From Gnetum montanum (lineage: Eukaryota; Streptophyta; Gnetopsida; Gnetales; Gnetaceae), in assembly GCA_015680685.1 (NCBI GenBank), contig MNCI01006866.1, positions 113,792 through 134,120 of the forward strand: 20,329 nucleotides of DNA. The letters run 5' to 3'. The notes beneath the pieces are model-generated. The model was not told where the DNA came from. It did not search any database and saw nothing but the letters and a program-made list of their open reading frames with translations. This document shows, one piece after another, positions 1-9,374 of this stretch (positions within the stretch are counted from its first letter, which is position 1; each line of letters starts with the position of its first letter). The position numbers and the translations under genes were made by a program.

Positions 1-86
1 CGATATCGCAGGAGAAGACGTGATATCGCGTATGCGATATCGCATGGGATGCGATATCGCGGCCCAGTGCAAGTCACGTCTCATCA
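1..86 (-). repeat. U3 end of an LTR (element E, runs off left edge)
   Basis: Read on the minus strand, this begins TGATGAGACGTG at position 86 and continues with four GATATC palindromes starting at 1, 21, 35 and 52, three of them full CGATATCG. The order and spacing match the U3 of the LTRs at 11848 and 17883, and the text is closest to the latter. It ends exactly where the LTR of element A resumes (GTTAC at 87), so it looks like an element inserted into A's LTR and extending left out of the window. The TATA box, R and U5 are not visible. Whether E is a full element or a solo LTR cannot be told. Confidence 0.8.
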
Positions 87-691
87 GTTACCAAGAAGTC
101 ACACTTAAATGTTCGTGATTATGTCGTACTCATTCCTTATTTAACAATAGGAATAATAATGATGGTAATGAAATATTAACTAAGAGAATAATAAATAACA
201 ATAACAATTAAACAATTAAAACTAAGTGAATGCTACAATGATGAAGTAATCTCGATCTTTATTTTTGATCATGTGCACATCCAAGTACGCCACACTCGAA
301 GAAAGGTGCCGTACAATTACAATCATCACACTGTGGGCATGCACTAGGAGAATAGTCTAACTCCTACAAAAACAAACTACAAGAGCTTCGCTACAACTAC
401 CAAAAAGTTTCCTAAGTGCAGCGGGTGCGTACTTATTTATAGCGTTAACGAGGCTGTGTTAACGCATGGACAGATGTGTTGATGGAGCCACATCAATGCA
501 ACTGCATCGATGGGGCTACGTTGATGTGGCATAGTTGATGCAGGTCAGATATTGGAACATGGTTAACAAGGGTCCAATAATAGGGGTCTGGTATCAGCAC
601 CTAGTTAACAAGGGTCCGATAACAGGGGTCCGATATTAGCACCTAGTTAACAAGGGTCTGATATCAGTACTTGGTTAACCATGATTCATCA
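87..691 (-). repeat. 3' LTR of element A, truncated
   Basis: Direct repeat of 5255-5817 with scattered substitutions and a few indels. On the minus strand it begins TGATGAATCATGG at 691. It has a TATAAATA box at 441-434 and an AATAAA poly(A) signal at 263-258. The U5 end, which in the other copy reaches to 4868, is missing: the repeat stops at 87, where element E starts. Three GTTAAC-containing repeats and several GATATC-like words lie between 540 and 690. Confidence 0.85.
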
Positions 692-700
692 TACCCCCAT
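692..700 (-). promoter_or_regulatory. Polypurine tract of element A
   Basis: On the minus strand, ATGGGGGTA directly abuts the TGATGA start of the 3' LTR. This is the place and composition expected for the plus-strand priming site. Just upstream, CTTGAGGATGAGTTG (minus, around 724-710) resembles the TTGAGGA-type tail often found before the PPT of plant Ty3 elements. Confidence 0.7.
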
Positions 701-889
701 GAATGAATAACAACTCATCCTCAAGTCAAAGAAATTGAGGAACAAGCTCAATTGATTACACAGTGAATAGGTATGGGATTATTAACTGACTAGAAATTTA
801 TTCATGTGGTAGTGGATATGAAAAAATTGGGACATGGACACAAAATTACAAAATTAAAAAATTACAAAATTACAAAACTGTGTTGGAAC

Positions 890-1315
890 TCATGTGGTTC
901 CAGGTGGTGGTGGCTCCTTCATGGGTTTCTTCCCTTTGTCTTGTGCTCCAGGCTTCTAAGATTGATATCATTGAAGAAGTGCCTGATGTTTCTCCTCTTC
1001 TATCCAAGGATTATGAGCTGTCCATGTTGATGTTCCAATGTTTGATGGAGTCAGCATTTCCTATGGGCATGGCAGCTATGGGAATACTTGATTGGCCTTG
1101 ACATGCCATGCCATAGATAGTTGTCATTCCTTTTCATAGGCTTAGGCCCTGACCTCTCCACCTTTTGCTTAGCTAGATTGTGTAGTGATAGGAGGTCCCT
1201 AATGGATGCTGAAGAATTGTGCCCCCTGTTCTACATGAGGTCCTTAGCCTCTGCCTCCCCTTGGGTGTTTAGTTGCACCTTGAGAAGGTCCTCCTTGTCC
1301 TCTTTTAGGGGCCAT
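890..1315 (-). pseudogene. Possible second ORF remnant downstream of gag in element A
   Basis: Not recognised. A single minus-strand frame of 141 codons runs from ATG at 1315 to TGA at 892-890 without an indel, but with about nine internal stops. Its start is rich in Gly, Pro, Arg and Lys (begins MAPKRGQGGPSQG) and its end is Lys- and Pro-rich (GKKPMKEPPPPG). It lies on the same strand as gag, between gag and the 3' LTR, where a pol region or a captured sequence would sit. The composition looks protein-like at both ends, but the stop count is high, so this may be chance. It shows no enzyme motif. Confidence 0.3.
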
Positions 1316-2580
1316 TTATAATCACACAAAGATCAATTGTTAGTAAGGTTATTGAAAGAAGTTCAATTATTTCATACCTTACTCATTGCTTTTAATAAAT
1401 ATTGAATTCTTTGCTTAGAGTAATTTTAGAGTTAGAAATTTTTTCAAGGAAGTTGCCCTAAAAGTTTAATATTAGACCTGATTTGTTTAGGTGACACATA
1501 AAAGAACATGTAATGGTTTTGAGGAACGTTTGATAAAATGATGACAAAGGGAAGGATAGATTTGACAATGAAGTACTCGGAGGATATAAAATGATGTGGT
1601 AATGTGTAGAAAGTACAAATTACAAAAGTCACGCAAGTTGGTCCTCCCCAAAGTAGGTTCCAACCTATAATGCCCTTGCATAACCACACCTTAAAATGTC
1701 TGTAGGCACTAGAAGGGTTAAATGCAATCTACACCGATGCAACAAAACACACACATGTAGATAACACCGTGATGAGATATGAATTCAATGCTACACAAGA
1801 CACGAGTCACAAATACATGAACAATGAGATGGGATGAATCGGAGAAGGGATTGCAGAGATTGGGATGTGAAGTAACTGACTCAGGGCATAATGAATCTTG
1901 AGTGTAGGGCATGATTAATGTGTCATTAGCTCATTGCTCCAAAATCAAGACCAAGTTCATTCCTCTGATTAGTGACATCACATTATTTCATCCAATGATG
2001 AACAACCATAAGATCACCATAACAACAAGGAGTACAATCATTGGGCGTTTTGTCCAAGGGAGGAGTGATTTGGAATCTACGGTACACACACACAATTTTT
2101 CTTTGATCTTTTCTTGTGTGGTCTATCTTTTTTTTATTGCATTGGCACTTTTTCCTTCCAATAGTGAACCAGAGAAACCACCAACATTTAGGCATGGGTG
2201 CATGTCTTTCCAGTGGGATCCCCAGAACAACATTGAGTTTCTATTGAGTGCCTTTATTGCTCTTACTTTCATTTTTCGTTAGATCTACAAGGATCTTAGT
2301 ATAACCAAGCCACATGATAGCACCTACAAATGTTACCAAAGAGAATCCACAAGTTCCCTTGATGTCACACCCTGGCCATTCCCTCTTAGTCCATCATTTT
2401 TCACTTTGGCATAAGGAGCACAAAATTACTTTTAAGTTTCATGATGACAAGAATATCATCATACCCAGAGTAGAACCTCTTATTAATAGAATGGTTGGGT
2501 GGATGTGGTGGCCTCATTGTCCAAATAATTAATCACTTGAGACTTGATAGCATAGAAAAACACCTCAACCGATGAGTCAC
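1316..2580 (-). other. Element A interior between gag and the 3' LTR; no gene recognised
   Basis: About 1.3 kb of sequence belonging to element A by position, with no recognised coding region on either strand. Short open frames occur in both directions (for example plus 1911-2282 and minus 1444-1689), but none shows a domain, a compositional signature or a homologous counterpart elsewhere in the window. It replaces the pol region expected in an autonomous Ty3 element. Element B lost the equivalent part, so no comparison within the window is possible. Confidence 0.5.
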
Positions 2581-2727
2581 ATGAGTGTTTTATTCATAGA
2601 TGAGATTGCTCACAAAAAGAAAAAAAAAGACAAAAAGACAAAATAAGAATTTGAAAGATGAAAAACTAGAAAACAAAAAAAATTGTAAAATTAAAGAAAA
2701 GGAAAACATTTATTAATTCTACTATTG
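2581..2727 (-). promoter_or_regulatory. Pyrimidine-rich tract and AATAAA block after gag (element A)
   Basis: Read on the minus strand, the gag stop is followed by about 110 bases dominated by T (plus-strand A-rich at 2611-2712), then AATAAA at 2594-2589 within GAATAAAACACTCATGTG. The same tract and the same block follow the intact gag of element B at 14938-15085. The block is identical between the copies while the surrounding sequence has diverged. It could act as a poly(A) signal for a short gag mRNA; this is inference. Confidence 0.55.
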
Positions 2728-4726
2728 TTAGAATGGGGGATACCCCCCATAACTTAAATGGTTAAGCATAGCTAGAATTAATAATTGGAAAGTGGAGATC
2801 CTTGCATGTTGGAAATATTGGGACCCGATCATACTTACCCCATTGGCGTTCACACACTTGATTAGAGTTGACACAGTGGGGAAAGTTATAAGATGTGGTT
2901 AATTTATAAGAAGTTGACCCACTATAATACTTGTGACCATAAGATGGTATGCAAGGATCAACATGTCTCCCCATGCAGAAATATTCATTGGGCCCCATGG
3001 TTGTTGGAGTGTTGATTGGTGGCCTAGATAGAGTAATAGGAGGCATTGAGTTAGAGGAGGCAGATGCATCATGGCATTGAACTTGTGCTAAGTTGGAGGA
3101 TGCAGTGGTTTCGGAACTGTGCTATCTCTTTCTATAGTCCTGCCTAAAGAAAGGACGCTTTTGATGTTGTGGTGGGTTCTCATTGCTATTGACAGTAGTA
3201 GCACAAGTAACATTCATGGGTTGATGTAGTGGTGCAAAACCTTTTGGAACAACTAGTGGCAATGTAGAAGGAGGTGAATGATGAGAATATTGAGGGTGCA
3301 GAAAAGTGTAAGAAACATGAGGTGGTGATCTTGTTGGAGAGGACATGGGTTGATGGTACTTAGGAGAATGATAATGATGTGGTGAAGTAGAGGATGATGA
3401 TCTAGTTAGAGAAACAGGGTGTTGAACATAGTAAGAATTTGGCGTTGGGACATACAAAGGATATGATTGGGTTGGCATTGGCCTCCCCCACGACTGGGGC
3501 TTTTGCCATCGTGGTTGAACCAGATATTTCTATACAAAATCTGGATGTAACATTCCTTCCCAATGCTCATGTAAATGTGACAAAACTAGGCATTGGACTT
3601 TGGGGTGATCATACAGACAGACGTTGCATTGATATGTGAAGTTGGTAGTTGAGTTCTTATTCTTATTATCTTATACCCTTTATTCTAATTGTTGTCTGGT
3701 GTCCTATCCTGTTTCCTAATTTAGCATAGTTGTATCTCTACTATTGTTAGCATATTCTCCATATTTTCCATGCACCCACTCTGTCATCTTATTAATCTTT
3801 ACCTCAACTTCATCCAATGATTGTAGTACTAGCAGAGATGGCTCCACCTCCTTGCAGTGATTTGATTTCTCCTCTTCGTAATCATGGACGCTTGTTGATT
3901 TTTGGGCCTATTGAGATTTTTTAGCATTCTCCCATTTAGCCATTTCTCCTTCTTCTTTTGCTACCTGCTTGATAAGCTCTTGGAATTGATGGGTTCATAG
4001 CTCATATAGTTGACCTCGGGCGTACATCCCTAGGATCTCCCTTGTTTCATTATGGAGCCCATCTATGATATGGTACATTAGCCTTTCCTCGGGGAACCCA
4101 TGGCCTAGGCAATTATTTAACAATGCATAATATCTTTCTAAGGCCATGTCCAAGGGTTCATGTTGTTCTTGTTTCCACTCTTGGATTTGTATCCTCAAGG
4201 CTGACACTCTCACATAGGTTTGATATCTTTCATTGAAGAGTTCTACCATTGTTGGCCAACGTTGAATTGATTTTGGTTTTAATGACCTGTACCATACTTT
4301 TGCTTGGCCAATGAGTGTCAAAGGAAAGAGCTTAAGTTTTTTCCATCCATTATAAATGTTGTTCCATGCACAGGCATCATGGAAGGCTTGTAGATGATGT
4401 TGGGGATCTAAATCATAGCCTCTTGAAAACTTAGAAAAGATGTTTAAGTCAAGCTTGGGTAGATGACTTTCCTTATGATGCCTGCAGGATATTCGAACAG
4501 CCTCTTGTATTTCCATTAAGCTTGTAGTGGCTAGTAGGGGTTCATTGTCACTAGGTATGTTATGCAGTTGTGAGTTGGGATGATGTTGTTTGCATTTATT
4601 CTCATAGGACACCCCTACATTAGATTGGGTACTTCAAACTTTATCTTCATTATCATATAATTTGTTGGTTCTTCAATAAATTGCCCTACTAGTTGTTGCG
4701 TTGTCATAGTCTTGTGAGAGAGACAT
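2728..4726 (-). pseudogene. gag: gag pseudogene of element A
   Basis: Counterpart of the intact gag at 12952-14931. It starts at ATG 4726 (begins MSLSQDYDNATTS) and ends in a TAA at 2730-2728. The Gag core (4612-3995 is open for 205 codons) keeps the family signatures: FHDACAWNNI, AKVWYRSLKPKSI, ERYYALLNNC, HIIDGL and MYARGQLYEL. The zinc knuckle CX2CX3HX4C lies at 3628-3590, and the Pro/His/Tyr-rich tail runs from about 3480 to 2760. It is broken by stops in the N-terminal part, a stop just after the core at about 3994, one at about 3520, one near the C-terminus (GCT TAA CCA), and an extra A before the last codons. Several stops correspond to CGA, CAG, CAA or TGG codons in the intact copy. 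Capsid/nucleocapsid role by homology. Confidence 0.85.
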
Positions 4727-4848
4727 TGTTGTGAATTTGTGTGTGATTTAATTGCAATTATTATTATTATTATTTTCTGAAATATATATCGTTAATACTT
4801 TGTTACAACGATATTTTATGATGTAACTAATCTAGATAACTAGCACCA

Positions 4849-4866
4849 TCCCTGGCAATAGTGCCA
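4849..4866 (-). promoter_or_regulatory. tRNA-Asp primer-binding site, element A
   Basis: Minus strand TGGCACTATTGCCAGGGA, one base inside the 5' LTR. It matches the perfect PBS at 12822 (TGGCGCCGTTGCCGGGGA) at 14 of 18 positions, and all four differences are transitions. Confidence 0.8.
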
Positions 4867-4867
4867 A

Positions 4868-5817
4868 TGATGAGTGGCGAGGTACCCCTACACTCAACCA
4901 TACAAATAAGAGTGTTTCACACATGATCCAGTCGAACTCCATAGATAGGCTAGTTGTAGTATTTGCTATCTTCCCACCTAAACTAGTATTTGCTTTGTCA
5001 CGTATGGTTTAGTCCAGAGTGAGGTGTATGATATGATCCTAAATTAGGGCTACTCCTAGAGGCAATGAAAAATAACTTTGTTTTAGGCTAAGAGGAAAAG
5101 GGAGAGAGAGCTAAGCTAATGGAACATGGGAGGAGAGAGTCTAAACTTGCTTAAGTGTGATGAGCATCTATTCCTTAATCATTCGTACACATCTTGGACC
5201 TTGTGCATGACTACTACTAGGATTACCAAGCACAGATCCTAGGTATGCTACTGGGTTACTAAGTAGTCATACTTAAATGCTTGTGATTAAGTCATACTAA
5301 TTCCACATTTAACAATAGGAATAGTAAATGATGGTAAAGAAATATTAACTAAGAAAATAATAAATAACAATAACAATTAAACAATTAAAACTAAGTGAAT
5401 GCTACAATGATGAAGTAATCTTGATCTTTATTTCTGATCATGTGCACGTCCGAGTATGTCACACTCGAATAAAGTTGCCATACAATTACAATCATCACAC
5501 TACGAGCATGCACTGGGAGAATAGTCTAACTCCTAAAAAAAACTGCAAGAGCTTCGCTAAAACTATCAAAAAGATGCCTAAGTGTGGTAGGTGCACACTT
5601 ATTTATAGCTAGAGAGAGACATTGTGTTAACGAGGCCGTGTTAACACATGGACGGATGTGTTGATGGGGCCACATCAATGCAGCTGCATTGATGGGGCCA
5701 TGTTGACGTGGCCTAGTTGATGTAGGTCTGATATCAAGGGTCTGATATTGGGACCTAGTTAACAAGGGTCCGATAACAAGGGTTTGATATCAGCACCTGG
5801 TTAACCACGATTCATTA
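4868..5817 (-). repeat. 5' LTR of element A (950 bp)
   Basis: On the minus strand it runs from TAATGAATCGTGG at 5817 (TG decayed to TA) to CACTCATCA at 4868. Its U3 of about 210 bases holds GATATC and GTTAAC words, a 22-bp perfect palindrome at 5673-5694, GGCCCCATC modules and TGACGTGG (plus 5704-5711). It has a TATAAATA box at 5607-5600 and AATAAA at 5432-5427. R-U5 closely resembles that of element B (the ATTACTTCATCATTG stretch after AATAAA, and the GCTTGGTAA repeats). The U5 end carries GGTACCTCGCCACTCATCA, as in the other LTRs. Confidence 0.88.
5600..5607 (-). promoter_or_regulatory. TATA box of element A 5' LTR
   Basis: TATAAATA on the minus strand, followed by AGTGTGCACC. It aligns with the TATAAATAAGAGGCA boxes of elements B and D. 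Transcription would start about 30 bases downstream and run leftwards into gag. Confidence 0.7.
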
Positions 5818-8339
5818 GTAGGTGAAAAACATAGGTAGTGAATGATGCATGATGGCAAATAGCGTGCTCGTAGCAGTTAGCGGTGTGTGGTAGACGATGG
5901 CACAATAACAACATGCGCATGCATCATTAGGTGAGCTTCCTTTCTCTAACAATGATAGAAATGGCATGTGGCCAATGGTGGAAAGTGTCTATCAATGATG
6001 CATATAGCGACATGTGGTAGTGAGTGTTAAAGTCAGCATCAGTGGCGAGAGTTGACATTGCAATCTTTAAGTGTGCAACAATTGGCATTAGAGTTAGTAG
6101 TGGTGTGGGGAGATCTCAAGGGCCTCTCTCTCTCTGTCTCAGCGTTTGCAAGCATTGGCAAGTGACAATAGTCATGTAGGAGTTGTAGGCAATGCACGAT
6201 AGGTGCAAATGATTGTAGATGACACATGGAATGCATTAGCAACTAACAGTGGTAAGTGGCATGCGTCAGCAACCTAGCATATAGTAGTGTGTGGAAGTGA
6301 GCAACGAATGGTAGACGACATGCTATGTAAATAGTAGTATGTAGCAGTTCATCCCTATGCAGTGTGGTTTTCTTCCCTATGGCAACAAGGTTTTCTACCT
6401 AGTAGTGGATGCCATCTGTAGTAATAGTGATGGTGCAAAGCGACTATGAATGGCAGTAAAAAGTAGCCATGTGTAATGACTAGGGGGTAGGATTCTCATT
6501 TAACTATTTAACATCAAATAGCCCTCTTTAGCTAAGACTATTCTTGGGTTTTGGTACCCATATGGGAGGCATCCTAGGCAATAGTCTCCCTAAATGAGTT
6601 TAGTTTTTCTAGGTGTTGATGTGTCCAAAATTTATGCATCAACAGAAATAACAAAAGGAGTTGGCAAGTTTAAGCCCTCCTAATGTTACTATGCTTGTTG
6701 AAAAGTTGGAACTATTAATTTTGAGTTTCAAAAAGTTGCTTATTTGCATCTTCATTATCTACTTTGACAAGAAATCATAAAGAGCCACATTGGCAGGGTA
6801 CCTTTGCAAAGAAATTACCACAGTGATGTGGCGACCTTAGGTTCTAAATTGCTTCTATGCAATAACTAGTGATAATGCATTGAGGTTTTCCAATAATGGT
6901 TTAAGTTGAACTTGTTTAATGGATCTCAAGATCTAGGCTGTAAAAAAAAAAAAGAAATAGTTGGATTCATATTAATTTACTAGTGAGTTGATGTTGTTGG
7001 CATCTTTTTAAAAATAACTAACTCTATAATATCTTAGGTAATCATAAAATGTTTTATAAGCTCTATTTACTATGCTTTTATTAAAGTTTTTTTTTTTATA
7101 AATTTTGTATATGCATAAACTATACTATGGTTATTTTCCCTTTGTAAGGAGGCAAGCGGACAATGAGTTTACATCATGTTCCTTATGAATGGGTAGATTT
7201 GTATGTTAAAATGTTAGAAGTTATTTTCTTTTTACACTAGTTATTGAAGTTACGAAGGCTTTTTATTCAAGATGGTCATACATACTAGTCTTTGAGGTAC
7301 ATTCTGATTTTTCATTTGGTATTGTGGCTTTGCACAAACAAATGGATTTAATTCCATAACCTAAAATGAATATGTCAGAAAGAAGTTTGTAGGAATGATA
7401 GTGGGGATTTGAGTTTTTGATGGGTAGACTTTTTAGAATATCTTCACATATATAATGAGAAGATCTAAGTTTTCCAACATAAATGAAATGTTTTTCTACC
7501 TTTATAATGAAAAATAGAAATCATGATAATTGATGCAAATTATTGATCATATACCTCTAGTAAAATTGAAAGTGAACACATGAAAACGCCAAATGCAATT
7601 TACCTACTTGGTTCCTAAAGGCAAGGTTTTTTAATATGCTACTCTCTCTTTGGTACAACATTATTCCATGTATCTAATGCTAGCTTCATAATTCATAATC
7701 CATATTCCATTATTAGAGCTTTGTGTTGGTTGTAAGGTTAGTGTATGAAACCATAGAACTTTGTGTTTACAATGAGAAAATACTCCACCCTCAAAATTAT
7801 GAATTACAAATATTGACTGTAGATACAAGTAATGTTGACATTATTTGTAGGTAAAACTGAAAACTACTAGGTTACATTTTTTTCAATTCTATTTGAAAAC
7901 ACATTGGTAAAGAATAGTAATAGGTTGCCTTATAACCTTTAATCTAATATATAGCCTCTTTCCTAATCAACACAATATTTCAACTTGTTGCAAAATTGTT
8001 GCTTGCAAGTTCAATGTCTAAATCCAATTTTCTCTTTTCTTTTTCTATGAGTAGAGATTTTAATAATCATAGCCCCATGAAAACATGGGAAGGGTTGATA
8101 TCAACAATTATCTTGTAAAATTTTATAGCAAAACACTACTTTAATATTTAAAAAGATAACACTACTTTAATATTTAAGAAGATCATTTATATTTAATGGC
8201 CCTAGTTTCCTTTAGAGATTTATCTTATGTGTCACTTTATATTAAATGTTTACATTTAATTTTTTAATGGGATGTTAACTAATTACATCAAGAGTTACTT
8301 TACCTCAACTCTATTATATCTAAATACCATGAAACTTAT
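5818..8339. other. Degenerate flank between elements A and C; no gene recognised
   Basis: No long open frame and no RNA gene was recognised. From 5820 to 6480 the sequence is loosely repetitive, with recurring GTGTGTGG, TAGACGA and GCAACCTAGC words. A short inverted repeat (TGTTGATG at 6614-6621, CATCAACA at 6637-6644) and an A12 run at about 6941-6952 occur. The 6650-6930 stretch reads as a protein-like plus-strand frame interrupted by several stops, which I cannot assign. The rest, to 8339, is AT-rich with T-runs near 7087. It is probably old transposon debris or intronic/intergenic host DNA. Confidence 0.5.
8100..8200 (-). repeat. Short segment similar to 16340-16410, with a 26-bp tandem duplication
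   Basis: On the minus strand, this matches the segment just downstream of the LINE-type endonuclease remnant (shared words ATAAATGATCTT, TTAAAATATTAAA-like, AAAATTTTACAAGATAA). Here it contains a tandem duplication of 26 bases (8132-8157 and 8158-8183, differing at one base). It may be a fragment of the same LINE-like family lying on the other side of element C. The match is short and AT-rich, so chance similarity is not excluded. Confidence 0.35.
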
Positions 8340-9223
8340 TGATGAGTTATAGTTTGTTGCATTGACTAAGCCTCGTCGATGTTGTTTGTTGCATCGAATG
8401 GGCCCCATCGATGTAACCCCAATGACGTAGCTATTTTTCCTTTTCTATAAATACATTCTCATCAGTCGCATTTATGGCATCTAGTTTTGAGAATAGTAGT
8501 AGAGCTCTTGCAGTTTGTTCATTCGAAAGTTAGAACATTTTTCTTGAGTTCCCCTAGTAGGAGTCATTCAATGTACAAAAAATTATTCGAGTATTGTTGT
8601 ACCTAAGTACGACAGTGTGTGTAGTAATAAAGATGAACTTTGTAATGCACCTTGCAACATTCTAGATAGATTAAATGTTTTATTTATGTATTTAATATGT
8701 TTAGTTAGTTATTCAATATTTCTCAATAATTAAGCTAATTAAGTGAGATAAGCTAGATAGATTAAATACATTAGTATGACCACTTCGAGCTTAACATGTA
8801 TTTGCTTGGTAATACTAGCAGTGCTATTGCTTGATACACCTAGTAGTATAGCACTGGGTAACCTAGTAGTGGATACATGGATTCAAGACATGTACAAAAA
8901 TGGGACTAGGTGCTTATGTTAGGATTCGTTAAAGATTAGTTAGTTGGTTAAATTAAATTAGTTATTAAATTATTCTATCTCTCTTTTCAAGCACCAAAAC
9001 CATAAAACATAAAATGATAAAAATTATATGCCTCGATTACTCTTAACCATACCATTATGCTTCACAAGTGTAATTGGGAAGACATGGAATGACCTTAGGG
9101 CAAGGTTCACTTTTTAGAAGACTAGTGCACCAGAAACTATCAAGTCCATGAAATCTAACCGAATCATGCATGAATGCTTTGTATTTCATATGGTTAGGTG
9201 TAGGGGTACCTCACCACTCATCA
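8340..9223 (+). repeat. 5' LTR of element C (884 bp)
   Basis: It starts TGATGAGTTATAG and ends CACTCATCA. The short U3 (about 106 bases) contains GGGCCCC, CATCGATG palindromes and TGACGTAG (8423-8430). A TATAAATA box lies at 8446-8453 and AATAAA at 8626-8631. U5 holds three degenerate GCTTGGTAA/CTAGTAGT repeats at about 8804-8870. The last ~650 bases align to 15111-15828. The five bases before it are CTTAT. Confidence 0.85.
8446..8453 (+). promoter_or_regulatory. TATA box of element C 5' LTR
   Basis: TATAAATA preceded by TTTTC and followed by CATTCTCATC, at the U3/R border by comparison with the other LTRs. An ACGT-core TGACGTAG lies about 20 bases upstream. Confidence 0.65.
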
Positions 9224-9224
9224 T

Positions 9225-9242
9225 TAGCGTTGTTGCCTAGGA
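9225..9242 (+). promoter_or_regulatory. tRNA-Asp primer-binding site, element C (decayed)
   Basis: TAGCGTTGTTGCCTAGGA, one base after the LTR. It matches the perfect site of element B at 13 of 18 positions. Position and residual match identify it. Confidence 0.7.
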
Positions 9243-9374
9243 CTTTGTTTGTTGAAACATGTGCTATCTAGGATTAGTGAACATTATTAATATCATTGGA
9301 TGAACCTTAGGTCAACATCACTCTTGAACAACATCTAATTATAAAAGCACACTGATTATTCTATTTGTTCCAAA

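Larger units (their letters stand above)
87..5817 (-). mobile_element. Element A: Gag-only LTR retrotransposon, decayed, minus strand
   Basis: Two direct LTR copies (87-691 truncated, 4868-5817 complete) flank an interior of about 4.2 kb with a tRNA-Asp PBS next to the 5' LTR and a purine-rich tract next to the 3' LTR. The interior codes for a Gag-like protein (broken) followed by about 2 kb with no protease, reverse transcriptase, RNase H or integrase motif in any frame I read. That layout fits the TR-GAG class of non-autonomous Ty3-type elements. By eye the LTRs differ at roughly one base in ten over the aligned central part, so the insertion is old. The outer end of the 3' LTR was cut by the insertion of element E. 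The base next to the 5' LTR begins GTAGG, one half of a target duplication whose partner lies beyond the left edge. Confidence 0.85.

Noticed and set aside
840-880. Short AAAATTAC tandem repeats
   Set aside because: A simple, low-complexity repeat of about four units; no functional reading.
1911-2282. Plus-strand open frame of 123 codons with a hydrophobic stretch
   Set aside because: It is antisense to element A, shows no recognisable domain, and a short hydrophobic segment in AT-rich DNA is expected by chance.
6930-6955. A12 run as the poly(A) tail of a retroposon
   Set aside because: No upstream open frame, no identifiable element body and no flanking duplication were seen; isolated A-runs are common here.
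8338-8350. Hammerhead ribozyme, because of the TGATGAG word at LTR starts
   Set aside because: The CTGATGA core followed by a GAAA box at the right distance is not present; the word is simply the LTR terminus.
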